From JALONH01 sp046329235 (GTDB lineage: Bacteria > Bacteroidota > Bacteroidia > Cytophagales > Cytophagaceae), in assembly GCA_046329235.1 (NCBI GenBank), contig JAXLVA010000001.1, positions 2,852,001 to 2,916,000 of the forward strand: DNA of 64,000 nt. Reading direction: 5' to 3'. This document shows, piece after piece, positions 25,660 to 33,521 of this stretch. The notes under the pieces were generated by a model. That model searched no databases. It was not told where the DNA came from and saw nothing but the letters and a program-made list of their open reading frames with translations. Within the stretch, counting starts at the first letter, position 1. Each line of letters opens with the position of its first letter. A program made the translations under genes and the position numbers.

Positions 25660-25891
25660 ATTGTTATACGGATGGACTTTCACTCGTGGCTTCTATCTAC
25701 TGATAGGATTAACCATCATTATTTCTTCCGTTTCTGCTAAAGATTGGATAAGCGTGTCTATTGGCATGTACTTTGCGTCTATGGGTTTATTCGCTTTTGG
25801 TTGCGCCGGTGGTTATTGTATGAATAATAGTTCTTCCATAAAAGTAGAATCCGAAACTAAAGCTGTAGATTGGGAAGAAGTAAAGAAATGA
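25649..25891 (+). CDS. Small membrane protein with CAGGYC motif
   Basis: An 80-aa protein with helices at about 10-30 and 35-57 (YLLIGLTIIISSVS, GMYFASMGLFAFG), then CAGGYCMNN. This resembles the small DUF2892/inner-membrane companion of DUF6132 genes. The two genes overlap by 11 bp and both have paired cysteines facing the membrane surface, so they probably act together. Function unknown. A strong terminator follows at 25941. Confidence 0.6.
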   Translation: MKNRLLYGWTFTRGFYLLIGLTIIISSVSAKDWISVSIGMYFASMGLFAFGCAGGYCMNNSSSIKVESETKAVDWEEVKK

Positions 25892-25940
25892 AAGATTTGA
25901 TACTTGCCTTTTTCTTGTTCTGAATAGGAAGTGTTAAGTG

Positions 25941-25976
25941 GCCTTACCAACGTTGTTGGTAAGGCTTTTGTTTTTT
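25941..25976 (+). terminator. Rho-independent terminator
   Basis: GCCTTACCAAC (25941-25951) and GTTGGTAAGGC (25955-25965) pair perfectly around a 3-nt loop and are followed by TTTTGTTTTTT. It closes the two-gene small-membrane-protein unit. Confidence 0.9.
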
Positions 25977-28827
25977 ATTGAACAACTATTGATTCTTGAT
26001 ATACCGTTGTTCCTTTATCTATAACTTGAAACACATAAAATCCTTTAACCCAATTCTTCACGTTGATTTCTTGCTTTCCTGTCATTAATGTGCCTCTCTC
26101 CATTATGCTACCATCACTTTTTAAGATCACATAAAAAAAGTTTTGTTCTGTTTCTATAGCTAAATAATCTTGCGTTGGATTCGGATATATTTTAAGATTC
26201 ACGGCATTCTTAGCACCATTGGTATTCGTACACATTTGTGTTACAAATTGAATAGAAGTGGTGTCCTTACAACCATTCGAATTTTTAATAACAAAATACG
26301 TTCCTGGTTCATTCGTGGTAGAACTTGTTAATGGCGTACCAGAAACTGACGATAAATAAAAAGCATAATCACCACTTAGATTTTTAGTGTCTTCCACTTG
26401 ATCTGCTAAATCAATAGTTGCTCCTAAACAACTTTGTAAATTTGTTGGTACTAAATCCGGTGTGCTATTCACTTGAATCATCGCAGAGTTTACTTCCAAC
26501 GAATCCATTATACCTTTAAGTTTTAGTTTATATAAACCTGCTTGAGTGGTTGACATGGTTGGTATCACTAAACTATCCGTTTGGGAAACAATATTTCCTT
26601 GCGGGTCATACCAAGTAGAGGACACTACACCATTAGTGATTGTCTTCAATACAAGTTTGTCATTTTCACAAACCGTTGTGTTCCCATTCCAGTTCAACCA
26701 TTTTAGTTGTTGATCTGCTATCACAGGGACTCCCAAAATTTGACTCGTTGTGTTGGTAATCACAGGGGAGTTATAATCAAAATAGATGGCCGCCGTGTTA
26801 TTAATTTCTGTTCCTAGGGTTACATCCGGTAACTGTGAAATAGTAAACTGGATATATCCATTTGATCCTGCACTGTCTGCGGATTTATATGGCAGATTAA
26901 TATCCGTAAATTGAAAGTAGACGATTCGGTTTTGAATATTTACTATATTCTTGAAAACCAATGGATGAGATACTGTAATATTCTTGATACTATTAATATC
27001 TAGGTATGGAGCTATTGTATCTACCACACAAACATGAATGGCTTTATCTGTACCTGTATTCTGGAATCTTATTTTGTAAGTGATATCTTGATTTGGTCGA
27101 ATTAAATGATCCGTTCTAGATGGGAAGGCTTGTTTATCATTTGGATCATACGACCCTCTTATGGTTACACATTGTGTTGCCGTTAGCACATCTTTTTGAG
27201 TATAGAAATATTGGTCTACATAACCTTTGCTTATCGTTTGAGAGGACCAATCACCACACCCTTCTCCTACCCATGTTCTTTCATGCCATAAAGGGTGTAA
27301 ATGGTCTTGTTGTATTTTCACATACATAGATTTCCCTTTAGTAGGGACTATCACTTTCATGGAATCATTTGGAGCTAATAATATTTTTTGTTGTTTTACT
27401 AAAGTGTCATCTAGGAAAATTTCATAATACGTTGAATCAGAAGCCGACGACTGCCCTCGCTCTTTTATATATAATTCGTAATAATCATTATAACATGTAC
27501 CATAAGAGATAATGTCTGATCCTGTATAATTAATTCCGTTCATACAGGTGGATGTTTTAATTATTTCGGCTTTGATACATTGTCCCACACCTAGGTAGTT
27601 TTCATTATAACAATGAACACTGTCTAGAATTGTAATTCGTGTGTTTGATAAAAATGCCGGAGTTGCTATGGTAAAAAGTAATGTGTCGCCATTTTTAGAA
27701 TTCCACGAGGGAACTGATGAAATGGCTGTAGTTAATGGAGGAATGATAACTCTTACTTGAGTACTTGCTCCTGCATTAGGATCCCTATTAAAGACATTGA
27801 CAGTAATATCATTGACAAAACATCGTCGCAATTGAATAGGATTAATGGAGACTTCAACACTGCCGCAGGAACTTTGTATCATTGGTAGGTTCACAATAGA
27901 AGTTTGTCCTGAATTTAAAATATGAACTGTACTTACTGTGCAAGATGACGACGGGTTAAATTGTCCTTGAGGATCTTCCACTCTTAAAGAGTAGGTCTGT
28001 GGTGTTCCTGAAACAATCATATTATAGTCTCCATTATTATCTGTTGTGACTATAAGGGAGTCATTCAATCTAACTTTTATATTAGATAATATTTTGTCTG
28101 TATAATTATCATATTTGCAGTTATTGTTAAGATCTAAAAATGCTTTACCTACTATAATCGACTTCGTTTGCAGACCTAATAAGGATGAACCCATACCAAC
28201 AGCAATAGGTAAATTGGGCATGCTTTCATAAGCCCATTCTTTTAGTATTTCACTTCCTGAGGAAGAATTAAATTTCATCCAACCATAGTAGTCATTGCCC
28301 TCAATAGTTACCACAAATCCTATATAATAATCCAAGTATTGCTGGGTGCTGTACATAAACCTTGAGCCGTTACATACGTCATCATGAAAATTGAAAAATA
28401 TCTTGCCTACATTTTTTGAAAGAGATACGTTTTCTTTGCCAAAAAAGCTTCCTATGGAAAGAGCCGTATTTGTAAAAAGGAGAGGGTAGTTATTTACATC
28501 ACTAGTAATCACCTCAGTGTACATGCCCGGGACAAACTTTGTACTAGGGCAATTAGGACTTGTAATCCCACTTGTAACAAAACTTAATTTTGTGAAAGCT
28601 TTTCGATTATAAAAAGTGACACCATTAATAACCAATGGACTACTATAATTAATGTAGTGATATTCACCGGTAGGATAAGAGGGGTTGTCTGCGATGCTTT
28701 GGTAGTAGTTAAAAAAGTTCGGTCCCTGCAAGTCCTTGTTAGGAGCAAATACTTTTACCTCAGCAGCTGAATTCATTGCCATGGATAAAAATACTATCGC
28801 TAAAACAGTTTGTAAAAATTTAGTCAT
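25975..28827 (-). CDS. Large T9SS-secreted protein with DUF7619-like domain
   Basis: 950 aa with a signal peptide (about 1-22). Residues 215-320 contain an SdrD/Cna-like beta segment (GKAFLDLNNNCKYDNYTDKILSNIKV). Residues about 555-700 match the DUF7619-like adhesin module of Bacteroidota (GSYDPNDKQAFP, ITYKIRFQNTGTDKA, YFDYNSPVITNT). Ig-like modules follow (about 710-870), and the T9SS type A sorting domain fills the last 75 residues (IYPNPTQDYLAIE). A surface adhesin-like protein; ligand unknown. Confidence 0.8.
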   Translation of the reverse strand: MTKFLQTVLAIVFLSMAMNSAAEVKVFAPNKDLQGPNFFNYYQSIADNPSYPTGEYHYINYSSPLVINGVTFYNRKAFTKLSFVTSGITSPNCPSTKFVPGMYTEVITSDVNNYPLLFTNTALSIGSFFGKENVSLSKNVGKIFFNFHDDVCNGSRFMYSTQQYLDYYIGFVVTIEGNDYYGWMKFNSSSGSEILKEWAYESMPNLPIAVGMGSSLLGLQTKSIIVGKAFLDLNNNCKYDNYTDKILSNIKVRLNDSLIVTTDNNGDYNMIVSGTPQTYSLRVEDPQGQFNPSSSCTVSTVHILNSGQTSIVNLPMIQSSCGSVEVSINPIQLRRCFVNDITVNVFNRDPNAGASTQVRVIIPPLTTAISSVPSWNSKNGDTLLFTIATPAFLSNTRITILDSVHCYNENYLGVGQCIKAEIIKTSTCMNGINYTGSDIISYGTCYNDYYELYIKERGQSSASDSTYYEIFLDDTLVKQQKILLAPNDSMKVIVPTKGKSMYVKIQQDHLHPLWHERTWVGEGCGDWSSQTISKGYVDQYFYTQKDVLTATQCVTIRGSYDPNDKQAFPSRTDHLIRPNQDITYKIRFQNTGTDKAIHVCVVDTIAPYLDINSIKNITVSHPLVFKNIVNIQNRIVYFQFTDINLPYKSADSAGSNGYIQFTISQLPDVTLGTEINNTAAIYFDYNSPVITNTTSQILGVPVIADQQLKWLNWNGNTTVCENDKLVLKTITNGVVSSTWYDPQGNIVSQTDSLVIPTMSTTQAGLYKLKLKGIMDSLEVNSAMIQVNSTPDLVPTNLQSCLGATIDLADQVEDTKNLSGDYAFYLSSVSGTPLTSSTTNEPGTYFVIKNSNGCKDTTSIQFVTQMCTNTNGAKNAVNLKIYPNPTQDYLAIETEQNFFYVILKSDGSIMERGTLMTGKQEINVKNWVKGFYVFQVIDKGTTVYQESIVVQ

Positions 28828-28888
28828 ACACTAAAACGTTAACGGTTTATACTTATAAGACTCCCGTTTTTCATTTCGTTTCAAAAAT

Positions 28889-28925
28889 AAAAAAGCCTCA
28901 TTTATATCTATAAATGAGGCTTTTT
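28889..28925. terminator. Bidirectional terminator hairpin
   Basis: AAAAGCCTCATTTATA (28891-28906) pairs perfectly with TATAAATGAGGCTTTT (28909-28924). An A-run precedes and a T-run follows, so it can stop transcription on both strands. It lies 28 bp after the epimerase stop on the minus strand. Confidence 0.85.
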
Positions 28926-28952
28926 CTTTAAAAGTAACCCAAACAATAGCTG

Positions 28953-29612
28953 TTACATGCTCAACGCAACTATATCCTCCACTTCCAAAACTGATTTATG
29001 GAATCCTTTGGAAACGGTATGTATCATAGCTTGGCCTACTTGTTTTAATGATACCGTTTTTTCCGGCCAAAAGAACTTCCAAATTTTAGCAATTAATCGA
29101 AAGATGGGATTGGTACATACTTGACCTTTGGTAGGAACCACTAATGCCGGCCTAAAGTTATGTTGTGCTTTAAAGCCCATGCGCATTAATTCATTTTCCG
29201 TTTTGCCATTGATTTTGGCCCAGAATACTTTGCCACATTCGGAACTATCACTCGCTCTTTCGGTTACATAGTTGAACACCATATTCGGATTCAGCTTGTG
29301 TAATACTTTGGCGAAAGCTACTGTAAGATCATACGTTATTTGATGATACTTATCTTCTTTCACTCCACTTGATTTTACACCTGCGCAGAAAAAACACGCA
29401 TCGTAACCTTTGATGTGCTCTGCCATGTTTTCAATCTGAGTGAAATCAGATATTAATATCTGTTTCATCTTTGGGTGCATATAGCCACAATCCTTGCGAC
29501 CAATAACTAAAACTTCCGTTACTAAGGGGTTTTGTAAACATTCTAAAAGTACGCCTTCCCCAACCGTTCCGGTGGCACCCGTTAATATTACTTTCATAAA
29601 TATAGTGCTCAT
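28953..29612 (-). CDS. NAD(P)-binding epimerase/SDR-like protein
   Basis: A 219-aa extended short-chain dehydrogenase-type protein. The Rossmann motif GATGTVGEG is at about 12-20, FFCAGVKSSG near 74-83, and NFRPALVVP near 151-159. The catalytic YxxxK is not obvious, so it may be a non-catalytic or atypical NAD(P)-binding member close to the NAD-dependent epimerase-like proteins of Bacteroidota. An ATG at 29597 (MKVILTGATG) is an equally good start. Confidence 0.8.
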   Translation of the reverse strand: MSTIFMKVILTGATGTVGEGVLLECLQNPLVTEVLVIGRKDCGYMHPKMKQILISDFTQIENMAEHIKGYDACFFCAGVKSSGVKEDKYHQITYDLTVAFAKVLHKLNPNMVFNYVTERASDSSECGKVFWAKINGKTENELMRMGFKAQHNFRPALVVPTKGQVCTNPIFRLIAKIWKFFWPEKTVSLKQVGQAMIHTVSKGFHKSVLEVEDIVALSM

Positions 29613-29729
29613 AACATTAATGGTTTAACGTGAAACAACTATTATGTAAAAGAATAATATTGTAAAAGGATTAAGGATATATACGTTTTACTACATGTAA
29701 GGTTTATAAGGAATTGTTAACTATTTCAT

Positions 29730-29749
29730 TAGTTCTATATATAGAACTA
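29730..29749. promoter_or_regulatory. Perfect 20-bp palindrome in intergenic gap
   Basis: TAGTTCTATATATAGAACTA is fully self-complementary. It lies in the 397-bp gap between the epimerase and nitroreductase genes, about 120 bp upstream of the epimerase start. It resembles an operator for a dimeric regulator. Apart from this and the short fragment at 29842-30000, I see nothing else in the gap. Confidence 0.4.
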
Positions 29750-29841
29750 TTAATAAATCAGTTTATTGTGTTTTTTAACTAAAAATAAAGCAGGTATGAA
29801 ATATAGCCATAAGTGAAAAAAATAATGTGAATTTTATTCAT

Positions 29842-30000
29842 TTAGTGGAATGGGTTAAATTCTTCTGTTAAGGTCGTTTTCTCTTCCCAACTAACTTTTT
29901 CTAGTTTTTTAAAACCCAAACTTACATCGTGCTTTCTACTTCCTATTGAACTAATAACAAAAGCCCTCTGTTGTGTAATATCAAATATTAACTCAACGAT
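29842..30000 (-). pseudogene. Short protein-like fragment lacking a start codon
   Basis: A 52-codon open frame on the minus strand reads naturally as protein (ITQQRAFVISSIGSRKHDV, then SLGFKKLEKVSWEEKTTLTE, ending EFNPFH and a stop). It has no ATG, GTG or TTG: an in-frame TAA precedes its first codon (ATC). It is abutted by the divergent nitroreductase start, so it may be the 3' end of a gene whose 5' part was lost. Family not recognised. Not in the usual ORF set because it lacks a start. Confidence 0.45.
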
Positions 30001-30009
30001 TTAATTTAT

Positions 30010-30606
30010 ATGAACGCCTTACAAATTGCTCAACAACGTTATTCTGCAAAGAAATACAGCAACAAAAAAATTCCTCAAGACAAAATAGATGCTTTAAAGG
30101 AAATCTTGCGTTTGTCTCCCTCTTCTATTAACATTCAACCCTGGAAGTTTTTCTTTATACAAGATGAAGCCTTGAAATCAAAATTAGCGGAAGCTTCTTT
30201 ACATAATCTAGAAAAAGTAAATCAAGCCGATTTACTAGTAGTGTTCAGCGTAGCTGAAAATTTAGGAAAATTTCAGGAAGTAGTAGACAGAGAACAACCG
30301 GAAGCTTTACGTAATTGGTACAACCAAATAAAAGCCAATACCCCGGAAGCTGATCTTAAAACATGGTTTGCCAAACAAGTATACATCGCATTAGGAATAG
30401 GGCTCGCAGGCAGTGCTGCTCTTGGACTAGATGCCACCCCTATGGAAGGTATTAATAAAGGACAATATGCAGAAATATTGAATTCTACCGATTATCAACC
30501 TATCCTTGCCATGGCTGTGGGCTATGCCGCACCGGATGATTTTAATCGTTTAGAAGTAAAACCAAAATCTAGACGCGCACTGAATGATGTAATTGCAGTT
30601 TATTAA
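30010..30606 (+). CDS. Oxygen-insensitive NAD(P)H nitroreductase (NfsB-like)
   Basis: A 198-aa FMN enzyme of the nitroreductase family. The N-terminal FMN-binding motif QQRYSAKKYSNKKI (about 8-21), RLSPSSINIQPWKFFFIQ (37-54), and the dimer region IALGIGLAGSAALGLDATPMEGI (about 127-149) are diagnostic. It reduces nitroaromatics, quinones or flavins. Divergent from the fragment at 29842. A strong terminator lies 24 bp downstream. Confidence 0.9.
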   Translation: MNALQIAQQRYSAKKYSNKKIPQDKIDALKEILRLSPSSINIQPWKFFFIQDEALKSKLAEASLHNLEKVNQADLLVVFSVAENLGKFQEVVDREQPEALRNWYNQIKANTPEADLKTWFAKQVYIALGIGLAGSAALGLDATPMEGINKGQYAEILNSTDYQPILAMAVGYAAPDDFNRLEVKPKSRRALNDVIAVY

Positions 30607-30630
30607 TAATATAGAGTGAAGAAACAGAAA

Positions 30631-30660
30631 AAGAGCGGCGGATAACCTTCGCTCTTTTTT
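30631..30660 (+). terminator. Terminator of the nitroreductase gene
   Basis: AAGAGCG (30631-30637) pairs with CGCTCTT (30650-30656) and is followed by an unbroken T-run to 30662. The T-run merges into repeat copy B. Confidence 0.85.
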
Positions 30661-30777
30661 TTGTTCCTGTTTCTGTTCCTCTTTCTGTTTCTGTTTCTAA
30701 TTTGGCGCACTACCTAATTTCAACGAACCTTGGCGTCCCGCCACATAATTCATAACTCATAATTCATAATTCATAAC
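30661..30777. repeat. MITE-like intergenic repeat, copy B
   Basis: Carries the same parts as copy A: a pyrimidine tract (extended here by two more TTTCTG hexamers), the core AATTTGGCGCACTAC...CCCGCCAC with a few substitutions, and right-end heptamers of the ATAATTCATAACTC type. The left inverted end is missing or merged with the terminator. It fills most of the 210-bp gap before fumC. Confidence 0.7.
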
Positions 30778-30816
30778 TTTTTTACCTATCTTAATCCTTA
30801 ACAAACTTTTTTGCTT

Positions 30817-32205
30817 ATGTCCTTTCGAATAGAAAAAGATACTATGGGTGAGGTGCAAGTTCCCGAACATCGTTATTGGGGTGCGCAAACGCAACGTTCC
30901 ATGGATAATTTCAAAATTGGAAATGCGTCTACTCGCATGCCTATTGAAATTATTTATGCTTATGCTATCGTGAAAAAAGCCACGGCTGTCACTAATTTCG
31001 AAGCGGGTGTTTTGTCCAAGGAAAAAATGGAGCTGATTGCTCAGGTCTGTGATGAAATATTATCCGGAAAATTAAATGAGGAGTTTCCACTCGTTGTATG
31101 GCAAACCGGTTCCGGAACTCAAACCAACATGAACGTGAACGAAGTGATTGCCAATCGCGCTCATGTTCTAACCGGAGGGAATTTAACGGATGTTATTAAA
31201 GTCCTTCATCCGAATGATGATGTCAATAAATCACAATCGTCGAACGATTCCTTCCCCACCACTATGCACATAGCGGCGTATGATATGCTGGTGTGTGTCA
31301 CACTTCCGGGATTGAAACAATTACAACAAACGCTTGAACAAAAATCCATTGCCTTCAAAGACATCGTTAAAATAGGTCGCACCCATTTGATGGACGCAAC
31401 GCCTTTAACCCTCGGCCATGAATTTTCGGCGTATGCCGCTCAAATTAAAAATGGAATCGATCTGGTGGAGGGCAGTTTGTCGCGCGTGGCAGAACTGGCA
31501 TTGGGGGGCACTGCGGTTGGAACAGGAATTAACACTCCGCCTAACTTTGCTAATAACGTTGCCAAGCACATAGCACAACTCAGCGGACATCCGTTTGTTA
31601 CTGCTCCTAATAAATTTGAAGCTTTAGCTACGCACGATGCTTTAATACATGCGCATGCTTGTTTGAAATCAGTTGCGGTAAGTTTATTTAAAATCGCGAA
31701 CGACATCCGCCTTTTAGCTTCCGGGCCGCGTAGCGGCATCGGTGAAATTTTAATTCCGGATAACGAGCCGGGCTCATCCATCATGCCGGGCAAAGTAAAC
31801 CCTACACAAGTAGAAGCGCTCACTATGGTGTGCACACAAGTGTTAGGAAACGATGTGACCATATCCATGGCCGGTGCCAGCGGACAACTTGAACTGAACG
31901 TTTATAAACCTGTGATCATTTATAATTTTTTACAATCGGCACAGCTCTTAGGAGATGCTTGTGTTTCTTTTGATGAAAAATGTGCTCGAGGTATTGAACC
32001 TAACTTATCTACCATTGAACGAAATTTGGAACAGTCGCTCATGTTAGTTACTGCGTTGAATACACACATTGGTTATGATAAGGCAGCACAGATAGCCAAG
32101 AAGGCACACAAAGAAAACAAAACACTCCGCGAAGCGGCGATTGAATTAGGTTATGTGACCAATGAGCAGTTTGATGCGTGGGTAGATCCAAAGAAAATGA
32201 TTTAG
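30817..32205 (+). CDS. fumC: Class II fumarate hydratase FumC
   Basis: Hydrates fumarate to L-malate in the TCA cycle; oxygen-stable, iron-free. With the ATG at 30817 (a TTG two codons earlier is less likely) it has 462 aa. Substrate and signature motifs are SGTQTNMNVNEVIANRA (about 97-113), the B-site/catalytic region GRTHLMDATPLTLG (about 185-198), and GSSIMPGKVNPTQ (about 315-327). GC content is visibly higher than in flanking genes. It is flanked on both sides by heptamer-repeat elements. Confidence 0.96.
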   Translation: MSFRIEKDTMGEVQVPEHRYWGAQTQRSMDNFKIGNASTRMPIEIIYAYAIVKKATAVTNFEAGVLSKEKMELIAQVCDEILSGKLNEEFPLVVWQTGSGTQTNMNVNEVIANRAHVLTGGNLTDVIKVLHPNDDVNKSQSSNDSFPTTMHIAAYDMLVCVTLPGLKQLQQTLEQKSIAFKDIVKIGRTHLMDATPLTLGHEFSAYAAQIKNGIDLVEGSLSRVAELALGGTAVGTGINTPPNFANNVAKHIAQLSGHPFVTAPNKFEALATHDALIHAHACLKSVAVSLFKIANDIRLLASGPRSGIGEILIPDNEPGSSIMPGKVNPTQVEALTMVCTQVLGNDVTISMAGASGQLELNVYKPVIIYNFLQSAQLLGDACVSFDEKCARGIEPNLSTIERNLEQSLMLVTALNTHIGYDKAAQIAKKAHKENKTLREAAIELGYVTNEQFDAWVDPKKMI

Positions 32206-32220
32206 GGGAATGGTGAATTG

Positions 32221-32519
32221 TAAATGGTGAATGGTGAATTTAGCCTCGCGCCGGTCTTGAGCGCAGCGGTGACCGGTGTGAGATTAGTAGTCTTTGACTA
32301 CGTTGTTCAAATCTTCAACAAAACTAAATTCATAATTCATAATTCATAATTCATAATTCATAATTCATAATTCATAATTCATAATTCATAATTCATAATT
32401 CATAATTCATAATTCATAATTCATAATTCATAATTCATAATTCATAATTCATAATTCATAATTCATAATTCATAATTCATAATTCATAATTCATAATTCA
32501 TAATTCATAATTCATAATT
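32221..32519. repeat. Heptamer-repeat element D with 27-copy AATTCAT array
   Basis: From 32327 to 32515 the heptamer AATTCAT is repeated 27 times without error, then breaks off at the YjdF stop codon. About 100 bp to the left lie degenerate heptamers of the opposite sense (GTGAATT, GTAAATG, GTGAATG), with a separate GC-richer core between (32250-32325). The layout mirrors copies A-C: heptamers in inverse orientation around a core. The 312-bp gap between fumC and yjdF is filled entirely by it. Confidence 0.85.
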
Positions 32520-33156
32520 ATATTTTGAAAACTTTTTTAGTGATAGAAACAATCGTCGTAGAAAGTATCGCTCCGGAGAAAGCTAAGAACATATCTTTTT
32601 GGGCATCCCAGATATCACCTTGTGTTCCTAAGTACGCATCCCCTTGTGATGGGAAGAACACATCCGCCACGGACCACTCGATTAATTCATAGAATCCGCT
32701 TACCGAAAGAGTGATTTCAATAGGTAATATCCACGCTACGATGGCCGGATATTTCAACCAACGCAAAAACATTTCGCGCATCGGGTAAGCCAACAAAAAT
32801 CCAAAGCTAAAATGGACAATACGATCATAATGATTACGTGACGTATGTAATACATCCTGCAACCAATATCCAAAAGGATTTTCTGCGTAGGTATATTTAG
32901 AACCATACACATGCAAACACAAATAGATGGTGATTAACAGATAAGTCACATCACTAAAGGTGTATTTTTTGTAGGTAAAAATTAAAAACAAAAGGAATAA
33001 GACCGTCAAGGTATTTTCCAAAATCCAGTTGTTGATGTCCGATGTTCCTAGCAGTGTACTTATCCAAACCGATAAGAATACAACGATGCAGGTTAACAGG
33101 AAATAATTTTTACTCAGTGGAGTTCTAGTTTCTGAAATGGCAGTGGTAAAAGTCAT
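32518..33156 (-). CDS. yjdF: DUF2238 (YjdF-type) inner membrane protein
   Basis: A 212-aa integral membrane protein with six or so helices, starting at the ATG at 33156 (MTFTTAISETRTPLSK). A frame beginning at a GTG at 33240 is less likely. Conserved loop motifs are LHVYGSKYTYAENPFGYWL and NHYDRIVHFSFGFLLAYPMRE in the middle and GFYELIEWSVADVFFPSQGDAYLGTQGDIWDAQKDM near the C-terminus, with clustered Asp/His/Glu on the periplasmic side. Function unknown. Its stop codon ends exactly where the heptamer array begins. Confidence 0.85.
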   Translation of the reverse strand: MTFTTAISETRTPLSKNYFLLTCIVVFLSVWISTLLGTSDINNWILENTLTVLFLLFLIFTYKKYTFSDVTYLLITIYLCLHVYGSKYTYAENPFGYWLQDVLHTSRNHYDRIVHFSFGFLLAYPMREMFLRWLKYPAIVAWILPIEITLSVSGFYELIEWSVADVFFPSQGDAYLGTQGDIWDAQKDMFLAFSGAILSTTIVSITKKVFKI

Positions 33157-33235
33157 AATAGATACAGTATAAAATAAAATGCAGTATAGTGATTTTTTCT
33201 CAACTCCGAAGAAGTGATATTTATTTAATTTAACC

Positions 33236-33255
33236 CCCACGGTTAAAACCGTGGG
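33236..33255. repeat. REP-like palindrome
   Basis: CCCACGGTT-AA-AACCGTGGG, a 9-bp perfect stem with a 2-nt loop, followed by CTGCC. It resembles bacterial REP sequences linked to RAYT/IS200-type transposases. It opens the repeat-rich 365-bp gap before the GH19-like gene. No transposase is present. Confidence 0.4.
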
Positions 33256-33303
33256 CTGCCTATTCCCTCCGATTAATCTTTTATGAATGAGTAAATATTC
33301 CCA

Positions 33304-33428
33304 CCCTGTTTCTGTTCCTCTTCCTCTTTCTCTTCCTGTTTCTCTTTCTCATTTTGGGCGCAGTTATCTAGTTTAAGACACCACTCTCCCCGCCCATTCA
33401 TAATTCATAACTCATCACTCATAATTCA
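33304..33428. repeat. MITE-like intergenic repeat, copy C (diverged)
   Basis: CTGTTTCTGTTCCTC followed by further TTTCTC/TTCCTG hexamers, then a core recognisably related to copies A and B (ATTTTGGGCGCAGTTAT...GTTTAAG...CCGCCC), then heptamers ATTCATA/ACTCATC. It is more diverged than A and B are from each other. A TTTTCCCA/TGGGAAAA hairpin follows at 33431-33449. Confidence 0.6.
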
Positions 33429-33521
33429 TTTTTTCCCAAAATGGGAAAATCTCACCTCAAAACAGGTCTTTATTTTCCGGTAGTATTCTTCTGTGTTAAT
33501 ATTGCTTGTTTGAAGCTTGCT

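Noticed and set aside
30811..30816. TTG start for fumC
   Set aside because: The ATG two codons later gives the usual MSFRIEKDTMGEVQVP start.
32327..32519. Possible CRISPR array
   Set aside because: The repeats are contiguous heptamers with no spacers; no cas gene is nearby.
33240..33240. GTG start for the YjdF-type gene
   Set aside because: It would add 28 residues into REP-like sequence; the ATG at 33156 gives the normal family length.
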